From NCBI GenBank assembly GCA_964640085.1, contig CAZXFA010000011.1, positions 1 to 64,000 of the forward strand: a DNA stretch of 64,000 nt, read 5' to 3'. A program made the translations under genes and the position numbers. The notes beneath the pieces were generated by a model, which was given only the letters and a program-made list of their open reading frames with translations, was not told the DNA's origin and searched no databases. The DNA is from CAZXFA01 sp964640085. GTDB taxonomy: Bacteria; Actinomycetota; UBA4738; HRBIN12. This document shows, piece after piece, positions 15,981 to 24,106 of this stretch (positions are counted from its first letter, which is position 1; every line of letters starts with the position of its first letter).

Positions 15981-16744
15981 GCTGGCTCCTTCCGAAGTCC
16001 GGGGAGGCGCAGGCGGCCTCCGACCAGCACGCCACGGAGGGCCATGATCCGGGCGGCGGGGTTCACGTTCGACGGGCAGGCCTCGGTGCACTCGAACGCG
16101 GCGTGGCAGCGCCACACGCCGTCCTCGTCATCGGCCCACTCGAGGACGCCGTCGACGTCGGCGCCGCGAGGCTCCTCGGCCACCCGCTGCGCGGCCGCGA
16201 GCGCCGCCGGCCCGACGTACCGGTCCGAGGTCGCCACGATCGGGCACGCGGAGACGCAGAGCCCGCACTCGATGCAGTCCTCGTATCGCACGTACCGTTC
16301 GACCGCGTCGGGTGTGACGGCGTCGGGGAGGAACTCGCTCTCGCGGAGGAACGGGTGCAGGTCGGGGAAGCGCGCGTAGAACTCCCGCATGTCGGCGACC
16401 AGGTCGGCGAGGACGGGGATGTTCGCGAGCGGCTCGACGGTGATCTCGCGGCCCAGATCGTGGACGAACGTGACGCACATCAGCACCTCGCGGCCGTTCG
16501 CCTGCACGCCGCAGGTGCCGCAGGAGGCGTGCAGACAGGAGTGACGGAGCGCGAGCGTGCCATCCTGCTGGAGCTGGATCCAGCGGAGCGCCTCGAGCAG
16601 GGTCGTGGTCGGGCCCACGGGCACGTCGAACGCATCGAACCGCGGGGCCCGGTCCCCCCGCTTGTACCGGAACACGCGGAACCGGCGCGACTCGGCCGCC
16701 GGCCGGTCACCGCTGTCGGCGCTGGTCTTCGTGGGGTTCACCAT
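15977..16744 (-). CDS. SdhB/FrdB-type iron-sulfur subunit
   Basis: A 255-residue electron-transfer subunit with the full set of complex II cluster ligands. The [2Fe-2S] cysteines are C70, C75, C78 and C90. CIECGLCVSACP (C157, C160, C163, C167) and CHAAFECTEACP (C213, C219, C223) supply the [4Fe-4S] and [3Fe-4S] sites. It would relay electrons from a flavoprotein to the SdhC/D-like anchor. Its ATG overlaps the end of the GlpA-like gene by seven bases, so the two are translationally coupled. Since that flavoprotein is of GlpA rather than SdhA type, the expected donor is glycerol 3-phosphate rather than succinate. Confidence 0.92.
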   Translation of the reverse strand: MVNPTKTSADSGDRPAAESRRFRVFRYKRGDRAPRFDAFDVPVGPTTTLLEALRWIQLQQDGTLALRHSCLHASCGTCGVQANGREVLMCVTFVHDLGREITVEPLANIPVLADLVADMREFYARFPDLHPFLRESEFLPDAVTPDAVERYVRYEDCIECGLCVSACPIVATSDRYVGPAALAAAQRVAEEPRGADVDGVLEWADDEDGVWRCHAAFECTEACPSNVNPAARIMALRGVLVGGRLRLPGLRKEPA

Positions 16745-17952
16745 CCGGGTCCTCTTGCGGCGTAGTACGCGGTGTGCGGGAGCAGGACCGTCTCACGGGT
16801 CCGGCACTCGGCCTCGACCCCGAGCTTGGCGCAGATCACGTTCGCGCAGAGCTCGGCCATCCCCCGCAGCGTCGTCCCCTTGCCCCCGGTGATCGTGACG
16901 AACCCCTCGATGCCATCGGTCTCCCGATGGTCGTACGTCTTGAACGTGCGCGACAGCTCCCGGCCGGTGCTGGCGCCCTCGCGGGAGCCGATCAGCGGAC
17001 GAGCGGCGGACCACGCGGCGCGGAACGCCGCCTGCCGGACGGCTGGGATCAGCTTCTCGCCTTCGTCGTACATCCTCTGGACGTGATCCTCGGGCACGTC
17101 CAGCTGGTCCGGGTCGTCCACGGTCCAGGAGCTCGTGCCCACGATGGACAGCGCCCGCTGCGGGACGACGATGTCGCCGTCCCCCGACGGATGCAGGCGG
17201 TTGACCACCATGTTGCACAGGCGACCCCGCAGGGCTAGGAGGACGCCGGGGGAGGGCTGGATCGGGATGTCCACCCCGGCCATCCGGGCGATCCGTTCCG
17301 ACCAGGGGCCCGTGGCGTTCACGGTGATGTCGGCGCGGATCTCACCGTCCGCCCCCGTAACGTGGTCGCGCACCACCGCGCCGGAGACGGTGCGGTCGCG
17401 GACGAGCAGGTCGGTCACCTCCGTGTAGGGCCGGATGTCCGCTCCGCCGTGCCTGGCTGTCGCGAAGAACCGGAGCGGCATCCGCATCGCGTCCATCGTG
17501 CCGTCCGGCACCCGCACCGCGACCTTGAGGTCGGGGTTCAGGTTCGGCTCGAGACGCAGGGCCTCGTCGGGTTTCAGGACCTGGGTGGGGATGCCGCTCT
17601 CCGCGCATCCCTTCAGGAACCCCTCGAGGTGATCCATGTCCTCCTCGGTGAGGCCGACGAACAGCCCGTCGTTCTCCTCGAAGGAGCCAGGGCAGATCCG
17701 GCGCAGGATCAGGTTCTCCTCGATGCACTCGATCGCCGACTCCCGATCGTGGACGGCGTAGCGCGCGCCGCTGTGCAGCAGGCCGTGGTGCCGGCCCGTG
17801 GTGCCTGATGTGAGCTCGCCACGCTCGACCAACGTCACACGCACGCCGCGGAGCGTGAGGTCGTGGGCGAGCGCGCCCCCGGTCCCGCCGCCGCCGACGA
17901 TCAGGACGTGCGCCTCGGCAGGTTCGGCGTCCATAGCGGCATCATCGCCCAT
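16738..17952 (-). CDS. FAD-dependent glycerol-3-phosphate dehydrogenase, GlpA-like, short form
   Basis: A 404-residue flavoprotein. VLIVGGGGTGGALAHDL binds FAD (about residues 16-32). The GlpA signature is clear in GTTGRHHGLLHSGARYAV, DRESAIECIEENLILRR, RVPDGTMDAMRM, VNATGPWSERIA and GFVTITGGKGTTLR. It ends soon after this, so it lacks the C-terminal BFD-like iron-sulfur domain of enterobacterial GlpA (about 540 residues). It is directly coupled to the SdhB-like subunit. An alternative start is the ATG at 17934. Probable reaction: glycerol 3-phosphate to dihydroxyacetone phosphate, with electrons passed to the SdhB/C/D-like subunits. GlpB and GlpC homologues are absent from the window. Confidence 0.88.
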   Translation of the reverse strand: MGDDAAMDAEPAEAHVLIVGGGGTGGALAHDLTLRGVRVTLVERGELTSGTTGRHHGLLHSGARYAVHDRESAIECIEENLILRRICPGSFEENDGLFVGLTEEDMDHLEGFLKGCAESGIPTQVLKPDEALRLEPNLNPDLKVAVRVPDGTMDAMRMPLRFFATARHGGADIRPYTEVTDLLVRDRTVSGAVVRDHVTGADGEIRADITVNATGPWSERIARMAGVDIPIQPSPGVLLALRGRLCNMVVNRLHPSGDGDIVVPQRALSIVGTSSWTVDDPDQLDVPEDHVQRMYDEGEKLIPAVRQAAFRAAWSAARPLIGSREGASTGRELSRTFKTYDHRETDGIEGFVTITGGKGTTLRGMAELCANVICAKLGVEAECRTRETVLLPHTAYYAARGPGW

Positions 17953-17981
17953 CCGTCTTGGGGGGCGGGACGGCTGGGCGC

Positions 17982-18221
17982 TCAGTCCCGCTCCTCTTCC
18001 TTCTGCCCGCGGGAGAAGTCGGGCCCCGGCTCCTCCTCTGGGTGGCGCTCCTCCTCCTCCAGGCCCCTGGCGAAGTCGCCCCTGTGCTCCTTCTCCTCCG
18101 TGTGCTCGGGTTCCTTCTCCTGGCCCTCCGCGAACGTCCCCTTGTGCTCCTTCTCCTCGTCGTGCTCCTCTTCCTCCTGTCCACGCGCGAAGTCCGGGTG
18201 CGGCTCGTGCTCGCGCTCCAC
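17982..18221 (-). CDS. Small acidic repeat protein with DFARGQ motifs
   Basis: A 79-residue, highly charged protein that I cannot assign. It is made almost wholly of four repeats of 19-20 residues, each starting with (D/T)FA(R/E)G(Q/L) followed by glutamate-rich sequence with histidines and lysines (DFARGQEEEEHDEEKEH, TFAEGQEKEPEHTEEKEH, DFARGLEEEERHPEEE, DFSRGQKEEERD). The GTG at 18219-18221 has GGAGGTGG upstream. It has no membrane segment and is predicted by eye to be disordered or helical. It lies between glpK and the GlpA-like gene on the same strand, so it is probably co-expressed with glycerol catabolism. Confidence 0.7.
   Translation of the reverse strand: MEREHEPHPDFARGQEEEEHDEEKEHKGTFAEGQEKEPEHTEEKEHRGDFARGLEEEERHPEEEPGPDFSRGQKEEERD
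17985..18197 (-). repeat. Tandem 57-60 bp coding repeats
   Basis: The repeat protein is encoded by four imperfect tandem units of 57-60 bp; the conserved phenylalanines are spaced 19, 20 and 19 codons apart. Stretches such as TGCTCCTTCTCCTC recur on the plus strand. Repeat-number variation between strains would be plausible. Confidence 0.65.
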
Positions 18222-18245
18222 GGGACCACCTCCTCGAGGTCCGTC

Positions 18246-18282
18246 GGCGGGTGCCGGCGCCGGAGGCCGCACGGCGCCCGCC
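18246..18282 (-). terminator. GC-rich hairpin after glpK
   Basis: GGCGGGTGCCG (18246-18256) and CGGCGCCCGCC (18272-18282) can pair along 11 positions with one mismatch on the minus transcript. The hairpin starts 15 bases after the glpK stop. No U-run follows. It could be a weak terminator, or an RNA-stabilising hairpin that lowers expression of the downstream genes relative to glpK. Confidence 0.4.
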
Positions 18283-18297
18283 GCTCGGATCACGCCG

Positions 18298-19794
18298 TTA
18301 CTCCACCCAGTCGAACGTGCGGGTGACGGCCTTCTTCCACTGGCCGTACTCCTTCTCGACCTCCGCCGGATCCATCTTGGGGTCCCACTCCTTGTCCTTG
18401 CCCCAGTTGGCCCGGAGGTCCTCCACCTCCTTCCAGAACCCGACCGCGAGCCCCGCCGCGTAGGCGGCGCCCAGGGCGGTCGTCTCGGCCACGGTCGGCC
18501 GGATCACCGGGACGCCGAGGACATCGGCCTGGAACTGCATCAGCAGCTCGTTGTAGACCATGCCCCCGTCTACCTTCAGCGAGGTGAGCTCGACGCCTGA
18601 GTCGGCCTTCATGGCGTCGGAGACCTCTCGCGTCTGCCAGGCGGTCGCCTCGAGCACCGCGCGGGCGATGTGGCCCTTGTTGACGTACCGGGTCAGGCCG
18701 GCGATCACGCCCCGGGCGTCGCTGCGCCAGTAGGGTGCGAACAGGCCGGAGAACGCCGGCACGAAGTAGACGCCACCGTTGTCCTCCACCGTGCCCGCCA
18801 GCGCCTCGACCTCGGCCGAGGAGTGGATCATCCCCAGGTTGTCCCGGAGCCATTGGACGAGTGCACCCGTGATAGCGATGGAGCCCTCCAACATGTAGAC
18901 GGCCGGCTGGTCGCCGATCTTGTACCCGAGCCCGGTGATCAGCCCGCTCTTGGACCGCACCGGCTCGTTCCCGGTGTTGAGCAGCATGAAGCATCCCGTG
19001 CCGTACGTGTTCTTGGCCTCGCCCACCGAGTAGCAGGTCTGGCCGAACAGCGCCGCCTGCTGGTCGCCGAGGTCGCCCGCCACGGGGATGCCAGCCAGCT
19101 CGCCCTTCGCCGCGCCGTACACCTCGCTGGATGCCTCGATCTGCGGGAGCATCGCCTTCGGGACGCCGAGGATCCCCAGGGTCTCGTCGTCCCAGTCCAG
19201 CGTCTGGAGATCCATCATCAGCGTCCGGCTGGCGTTCGTGACGTCGGTGACGTGCACGCCGCCGTCTGGGCCGCCGGTGAGGTTCCAGATGCACCAGGTG
19301 TCGATGTTGCCGAACAGCACCTCGCCCTTCTCGCCCCGCTCGCGGACGCCCTCGACGTTATCGAGGATCCACTTGATCTTCGGGCCCGAGAAGTACGTGG
19401 CGATCGGCAGACCCGTCTTGGGACGGAACCGATCCTGCCCGCCGTCGGCCGAGAGCTGGTTGCAGATCTGATCCGTGCGCGTGTCCTGCCAGACGATCGC
19501 GTTGTAGATGGGCTTGCCGGTGGCCTTCTCCCAGACGACCGTCGTCTCACGCTGGTTCGTGACGCCGACGGCCGAGAGGTCGGTGGCCTTGAGCCCGGCG
19601 TTCTTCAACGCTCCGGCGATCACGGCCTCGCTCCGCTGCCAGATCTCCATCGGGTCGTGCTCGACCTGACCGGGCTTGGGGTAGATCTGCTCGTGCTCCT
19701 TCTGGTCGATCCCCTTCACGTGCCCCGCGTGATCGAAGATCATGAACCGGGTGCTGGTGGTGCCCTGGTCGAGGGCCGCTGCGAAATCGGCCAT
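18298..19794 (-). CDS. glpK: Glycerol kinase
   Basis: A 498-residue FGGY-family kinase that makes glycerol 3-phosphate from glycerol and ATP. Diagnostic segments: ALDQGTTSTRFMIFD (nucleotide-binding loop), GVTNQRETTVVWEKATGKP, YNAIVWQDTRTD, GDQQAALFGQ, KNTYGTGCFMLLNTG, GGVYFVPAFSGLFAPYW and LKVDGGMVYNELLMQFQAD. The ATG at 19792-19794 has GGAGGGAGG upstream, and this gives the usual family length. It sits between dhaL and the small acidic repeat protein. It supplies the substrate of the GlpA-like dehydrogenase and possibly of PgsA. Confidence 0.97.
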   Translation of the reverse strand: MADFAAALDQGTTSTRFMIFDHAGHVKGIDQKEHEQIYPKPGQVEHDPMEIWQRSEAVIAGALKNAGLKATDLSAVGVTNQRETTVVWEKATGKPIYNAIVWQDTRTDQICNQLSADGGQDRFRPKTGLPIATYFSGPKIKWILDNVEGVRERGEKGEVLFGNIDTWCIWNLTGGPDGGVHVTDVTNASRTLMMDLQTLDWDDETLGILGVPKAMLPQIEASSEVYGAAKGELAGIPVAGDLGDQQAALFGQTCYSVGEAKNTYGTGCFMLLNTGNEPVRSKSGLITGLGYKIGDQPAVYMLEGSIAITGALVQWLRDNLGMIHSSAEVEALAGTVEDNGGVYFVPAFSGLFAPYWRSDARGVIAGLTRYVNKGHIARAVLEATAWQTREVSDAMKADSGVELTSLKVDGGMVYNELLMQFQADVLGVPVIRPTVAETTALGAAYAAGLAVGFWKEVEDLRANWGKDKEWDPKMDPAEVEKEYGQWKKAVTRTFDWVE

Positions 19795-19854
19795 GGGCCT
19801 CCCTCCTTCCGTCATCCCTCCACCGGGGGCCTAGAGCTCGCCATCCGGTCTCGC

Positions 19855-20508
19855 TCATGAGCCCCCCGAACCCTCGTCGCCGGCCCAGGTGTCGGCGACG
19901 GTCTTCAGCAACAGCCATGACGACGTCGCGCCGGGGTCCTGGTGCCCCGCGCTTCGCTCGCCCAGGTAGCTCGCGCGTCCCTTGCGTGCGACGAGCGGGA
20001 TCGTCGCCTTCATGCCCTCCTCGGCGGCCGTCGCCGATCGCCGGAGGGCCTCGGCGAACGACGTACCCTCCTCGAGGGCGCTCCGGTACGCGTCACGTCC
20101 GGGGACGAGGGCGTCCACCATCGTCTTGTCCTCGAGCTCGGCCTTGCCCCGTGCAACCACCCCGGCCACGGCCGCCTCGAGGGCAGCGCGCCAGTCCGCC
20201 GGCTCGAGCTCGGTCTTGCCGGCGGTCGGGACGCCGAGCTGAAGGAACAGCGTGCCGTACAAGGGTCCCCCGGCCCCGCCGACGGTGGAGACCAGGGTCA
20301 TGCCCACGGCCTTGAAGAGGGCGCCGATGTCGCCTGGTGCGTGTCCGTCCAGCTTGGACAGGGCGGCCTGCATCCCGCGGTTCATGTTGATCCCGTGGTC
20401 GGCGTCTCCGATCGCCGAGTCGAGCTGGGTGAGGTACTCCTTGTTCTCCGCGATCACCTCCGCGTAGGCCCGCATGAACCGGACGACGTCGTCGAACGAC
20501 ACTCCCAA
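19855..20508 (-). CDS. dhaL: Dihydroxyacetone kinase ADP-binding subunit DhaL
   Basis: A 217-residue subunit of the PEP-dependent dihydroxyacetone kinase. It holds ADP permanently as a phosphate relay between DhaM and DhaK. The Mg/ADP site is intact (LTQLDSAIGDADHGINMNRG), as are TVGGAGGPLYGTLF, DKTMVDALVP and the C-terminal RKGRASYLGERSAGHQDPGA. The TTG at 20506-20508 is favoured because GGAGG lies seven bases upstream; a GTG at 20502 is the alternative. It is separated from dhaK by a short gap holding a strong hairpin. Confidence 0.93.
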   Translation of the reverse strand: MGVSFDDVVRFMRAYAEVIAENKEYLTQLDSAIGDADHGINMNRGMQAALSKLDGHAPGDIGALFKAVGMTLVSTVGGAGGPLYGTLFLQLGVPTAGKTELEPADWRAALEAAVAGVVARGKAELEDKTMVDALVPGRDAYRSALEEGTSFAEALRRSATAAEEGMKATIPLVARKGRASYLGERSAGHQDPGATSSWLLLKTVADTWAGDEGSGGS

Positions 20509-20532
20509 TGACGCACCTCCTCAGGGGCCGGA

Positions 20533-20559
20533 GGTGCGGGCTCGCGGGCCGCCCGCACC
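20533..20559 (-). other. Intercistronic hairpin between dhaK and dhaL
   Basis: GGTGCGGGC (20533-20541) and GCCCGCACC (20551-20559) form a perfect nine-base-pair stem with a nine-base loop, just upstream of the dhaL SD. No T-run follows. Likely an mRNA processing or stabilising element that sets dhaK/dhaL stoichiometry rather than a terminator. Confidence 0.45.
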
Positions 20560-20571
20560 CCTCGGCCCGGC

Positions 20572-21573
<1,002 letters not shown>

Positions 21574-21652
21574 ATGCGCCTCCTTCCTCGCCGTGGGCAC
21601 CCGTGCGATCGGGGTTGGGCCCCTATCGGCGCCATCGACCTCGGCGCCGCCG

Positions 21653-22372
21653 TCAGGACCACAGCCAGTCGTACATCAACGCCCCGAGGAGCCCACCGAT
21701 GATCGGTCCGACGACCGGGATCCACGAGTACCCCCAGTCGGAGTCTCCCTTGCCCGCGATCGGCAGGACGAAGTGCGCGATCCGCGGTCCCAGGTCTCGG
21801 GCAGGGTTGATCGCGTATCCGGTCGGGCCGCCGAGCGAGAGGCCGATCCCGAAGACCAGCAGACCGATCAGCAGCGGCGCCAGACCGCTGGCCAGAAGCC
21901 CCTCGTTCCCACCGTCCACGATGCCGAGGACACCCAGGAGCAGCATCGCGGTCCCGATGATCTCGGTCAGGAGGTTCAGCGGGTAGTTCCGGATCGCGGG
22001 GCCCGTCGAGAAGACGGCCAGTTTCAGACCCGGGTCCTCGGTCTCGGCCCAGTGAGGACCGTAGGCCAGCCACACGAGCACCGCCCCGATGAACGCCCCG
22101 GCGAATTCGCCGGCGAGGTAGGTGGGAACGTCGCCCCAGTCGATCACGTCGATCGCGGCGAACCCGATCGTGACCGCGGGGTTGATGTGCGCCCCGCTGA
22201 ACTGTCCCACGACGTAGACGGCGAGCGCGACCCCCATGCCCCACCCGAAGGTGATGACGATCCACCCGCTGTTCTGCGCCTTCGATCTGTTCAGCAGGAC
22301 CCCGGCCACGACCCCATCGCCCAGCAAGATCAGGATCATGGTCCCGACCAGCTCGGACGCGAAGATATCCAT
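21653..22372 (-). CDS. glpF: Glycerol uptake facilitator (aquaglyceroporin)
   Basis: A 239-residue MIP-family channel with six membrane helices and both pore motifs, GAHINPAVTIGF and YAINPARDLGPR. The arginine after the second NPA and the following D (NPARD) are of the glycerol-facilitator type. The ATG at 22370-22372 has GAGGAGGTGG upstream. It is the first gene of the minus-strand glycerol/dihydroxyacetone cluster and is divergent from dhaL2-iclR, so its promoter region is the natural site of control. Confidence 0.94.
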   Translation of the reverse strand: MDIFASELVGTMILILLGDGVVAGVLLNRSKAQNSGWIVITFGWGMGVALAVYVVGQFSGAHINPAVTIGFAAIDVIDWGDVPTYLAGEFAGAFIGAVLVWLAYGPHWAETEDPGLKLAVFSTGPAIRNYPLNLLTEIIGTAMLLLGVLGIVDGGNEGLLASGLAPLLIGLLVFGIGLSLGGPTGYAINPARDLGPRIAHFVLPIAGKGDSDWGYSWIPVVGPIIGGLLGALMYDWLWS

Positions 22373-22548
22373 GACCACCTCCTCCTCGGTGCCACTGGCG
22401 GGCAACCGCACAAGCAGACATCCGTTCCGATCTCCGCGTCAAATCCGACTGCAACCGGAAAGGAGCCCGGGACCTCCGTAGCCTGTTCGGTATGGTCGAA
22501 CGAAGTGGAGAACTCGACGGGTCGGATGGGGGTAGGGTTCCGGAACCG
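22373..22548. promoter_or_regulatory. Divergent glpF / dhaL2-iclR control region
   Basis: On the plus strand TATGGT at 22491-22496 looks like a -10 box for dhaL2; it swallows the ATG at 22492, which argues that translation starts later. On the minus strand a TTGACG (complement of about 22434-22439) could be a -35 box for glpF. An imperfect palindrome CCGACTGCAACCGG lies at 445-458 of the 22-kb block, between the two, and is a candidate operator for the IclR protein. The operator call is inference from position and symmetry. Confidence 0.4.
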
Positions 22549-23205
22549 ATGCACAGGGAGCGGTTGGACGATCGGTTCGTGAGGCGCTGGCTCAGAGAGG
22601 CCGCCCGGAGCATCAACGCCCAGCGCGACTTCCTGACCCAGCTCGACGCCGCGATCGGGGACGCGGATCATGGCGTCAACATGGACCGCGGGTTCGCCGC
22701 GGCCATCGCCCGGCTCGAGCAGGCCACCGACGGGCCGCCGGGTCCCCTCCTGGAGACCGCGGGATCAACCCTCGTCCTATCCGTCGGCGGCGCGGCGGGG
22801 CCCCTGTACGGCTCGGCGATCCGGGAGATGGGGCGGAAGCTCGCCAACGCCGACAGCTTCGACCCGGAGGGGATGCTGGTCCTCCTTCGGACCGGGCTTG
22901 AGGAGATCCAGCGCCTGGGGGCCGCGACGCCGGGCGACAAGACGATCGTGGACGCCTACCAGCCGGCGACCCAGGCGTTCGAACGAGGGCTCCGCGCCGG
23001 GGAGGGTCTCCAGGAGGCGGCCCAGCGCGCCCGGATCGCGGCCGAGGGGGGGACGCAGGCCACGATCCCGATGCAGGCGAGGAAGGGACGCGCCTCCTAC
23101 CTCGGCGCCCGCAGCGTCGGGCACCAGGATCCCGGGGCGACCTCGACCACGATCCTGTTCGCCGCGCTGGAGTGGGCAGCCTCAGGCGCAGGGGGAGAGC
23201 CGTGA
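22549..23205 (+). CDS. Second DhaL-type subunit, coupled to the regulator
   Basis: A 218-residue DhaL homologue, distinct from the one in the dhaK operon. The ADP/Mg site is intact (LTQLDAAIGDADHGVNMDRG), with LSVGGAAGPLYGSAIREMG, GDKTIVDAYQPATQAFE and RKGRASYLGARSVGHQDPGA. I chose the ATG at 22549 because family likeness begins just after it and the ATG at 22492 lies inside a -10 box. Its TGA overlaps the start of the IclR regulator. It may be an alternative kinase subunit, or a regulatory DhaL that reports phosphorylation state; in E. coli DhaL and DhaK control DhaR. Confidence 0.85.
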   Translation: MHRERLDDRFVRRWLREAARSINAQRDFLTQLDAAIGDADHGVNMDRGFAAAIARLEQATDGPPGPLLETAGSTLVLSVGGAAGPLYGSAIREMGRKLANADSFDPEGMLVLLRTGLEEIQRLGAATPGDKTIVDAYQPATQAFERGLRAGEGLQEAAQRARIAAEGGTQATIPMQARKGRASYLGARSVGHQDPGATSTTILFAALEWAASGAGGEP

Positions 23206-23975
23206 TCCAGTCGGTCCGTCGCGCCGGGGCGATCCTCCGGGAGATCGGTTCGGGGCCGAGGCCGCTCGGCGTAACCGAGCTCTCCGAGCGCCTGAGCCTG
23301 GCGAAGGCAACCGTCTACGGCCTGCTGCGTTCGCTCGAGTCCGAGGAGCTCGTCGAGCGGGACGCGGAGACGGGGAAGTACCGGCTGGGGCCGACCCTGC
23401 TCCAGCTCGGGAACGCCTACCTGGAGAGCCACGAGCTCCGCGCCCGATCGTTGATGTGGGCCGATGCGCTGGCCAGCCGCACCTCCGAGGCCGTGCGCGT
23501 GGGCGTCCCCAACGGCCCCTACGTGCTGATCGTCCATCACGTCTTCCGCCCGGACGACTCGGTGCAGATCCTCGAGGTCGGCGCCACCATCCCCTGGCAC
23601 GTCTCCGCCCTCGGCAAGGCGATCGCTGCCCACGACGGCGACGAGGTCCGACGCCGGCTGCTCGAGGGGCCCCTGCCCCGGCTCACCGGACGGACCATCA
23701 CCGACCGGGAGGAGCTGGGGCGGGCGCTCGACGAGGTGCTCCGGACCGGCATCGCCGTGGAGGATCAAGAGGCGGTGGTCGGGGAGGCGGAGATCGCCGC
23801 CGCGATCCTCGATCACGGGGGCGTTCCCCGGGGAGCGATCGGGGTGGCCGGGCCCGTGGAGCGCCTGGTGCCTGACGGCGTCGCGAGGGACGATCTGGTG
23901 GCGGCGGTGAAGGAATCCGCCCGGGGGCTCACCCGGGAGCTCGGCGGAGGCCGGCGCTACGCGCGCATCCGGTGA
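23202..23975 (+). CDS. IclR-family transcriptional regulator of the glycerol/DHA cluster
   Basis: A 257-residue protein. The winged helix is at the N-terminus (GVTELSERLSLAKATVYGLL, RSLESEELVERDAETGKYRL). The IclR effector domain follows (WADALASRTSEAVRVGVPNG, TIPWHVSALGKAIAAHDGDE, GIAVEDQEAVVGEAEIAAAI). The GTG at 23202-23204 overlaps the dhaL2 stop (GTGA) and has GGGGGAGA upstream. Streptomyces GylR, an IclR-type protein, controls a glycerol operon, and the divergent position supports the same role here. Whether the ligand is glycerol, glycerol 3-phosphate or dihydroxyacetone is unknown. Confidence 0.88.
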   Translation: MIQSVRRAGAILREIGSGPRPLGVTELSERLSLAKATVYGLLRSLESEELVERDAETGKYRLGPTLLQLGNAYLESHELRARSLMWADALASRTSEAVRVGVPNGPYVLIVHHVFRPDDSVQILEVGATIPWHVSALGKAIAAHDGDEVRRRLLEGPLPRLTGRTITDREELGRALDEVLRTGIAVEDQEAVVGEAEIAAAILDHGGVPRGAIGVAGPVERLVPDGVARDDLVAAVKESARGLTRELGGGRRYARIR

Positions 23976-24106
23976 GCTGGCCGGACGATCCCCCGGCCGC
24001 CCCGGCGGCCCGGACGCGCCGGCGGGGGCCGCGGTGGCGGGCGTCTCCGGTTCGTCGCGATCGGTCCTTCCCCACGCGCTTCCCGCGTCTCAGCTCTGAG
24101 AGAGCC

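Noticed and set aside
15146..16744. Ordinary succinate dehydrogenase operon
   Set aside because: There is no sdhA; the coupled flavoprotein carries GlpA signatures and the whole neighbourhood is glycerol metabolism.
17985..18197. Tandem repeats as a CRISPR array
   Set aside because: The repeats are contiguous, lack spacers, and encode an in-frame repeat protein with a Shine-Dalgarno.
22492..22494. ATG at 22492 as start of the second dhaL
   Set aside because: It lies inside a TATGGT -10-like box and adds 19 residues without family likeness; the ATG at 22549 fits DhaL.
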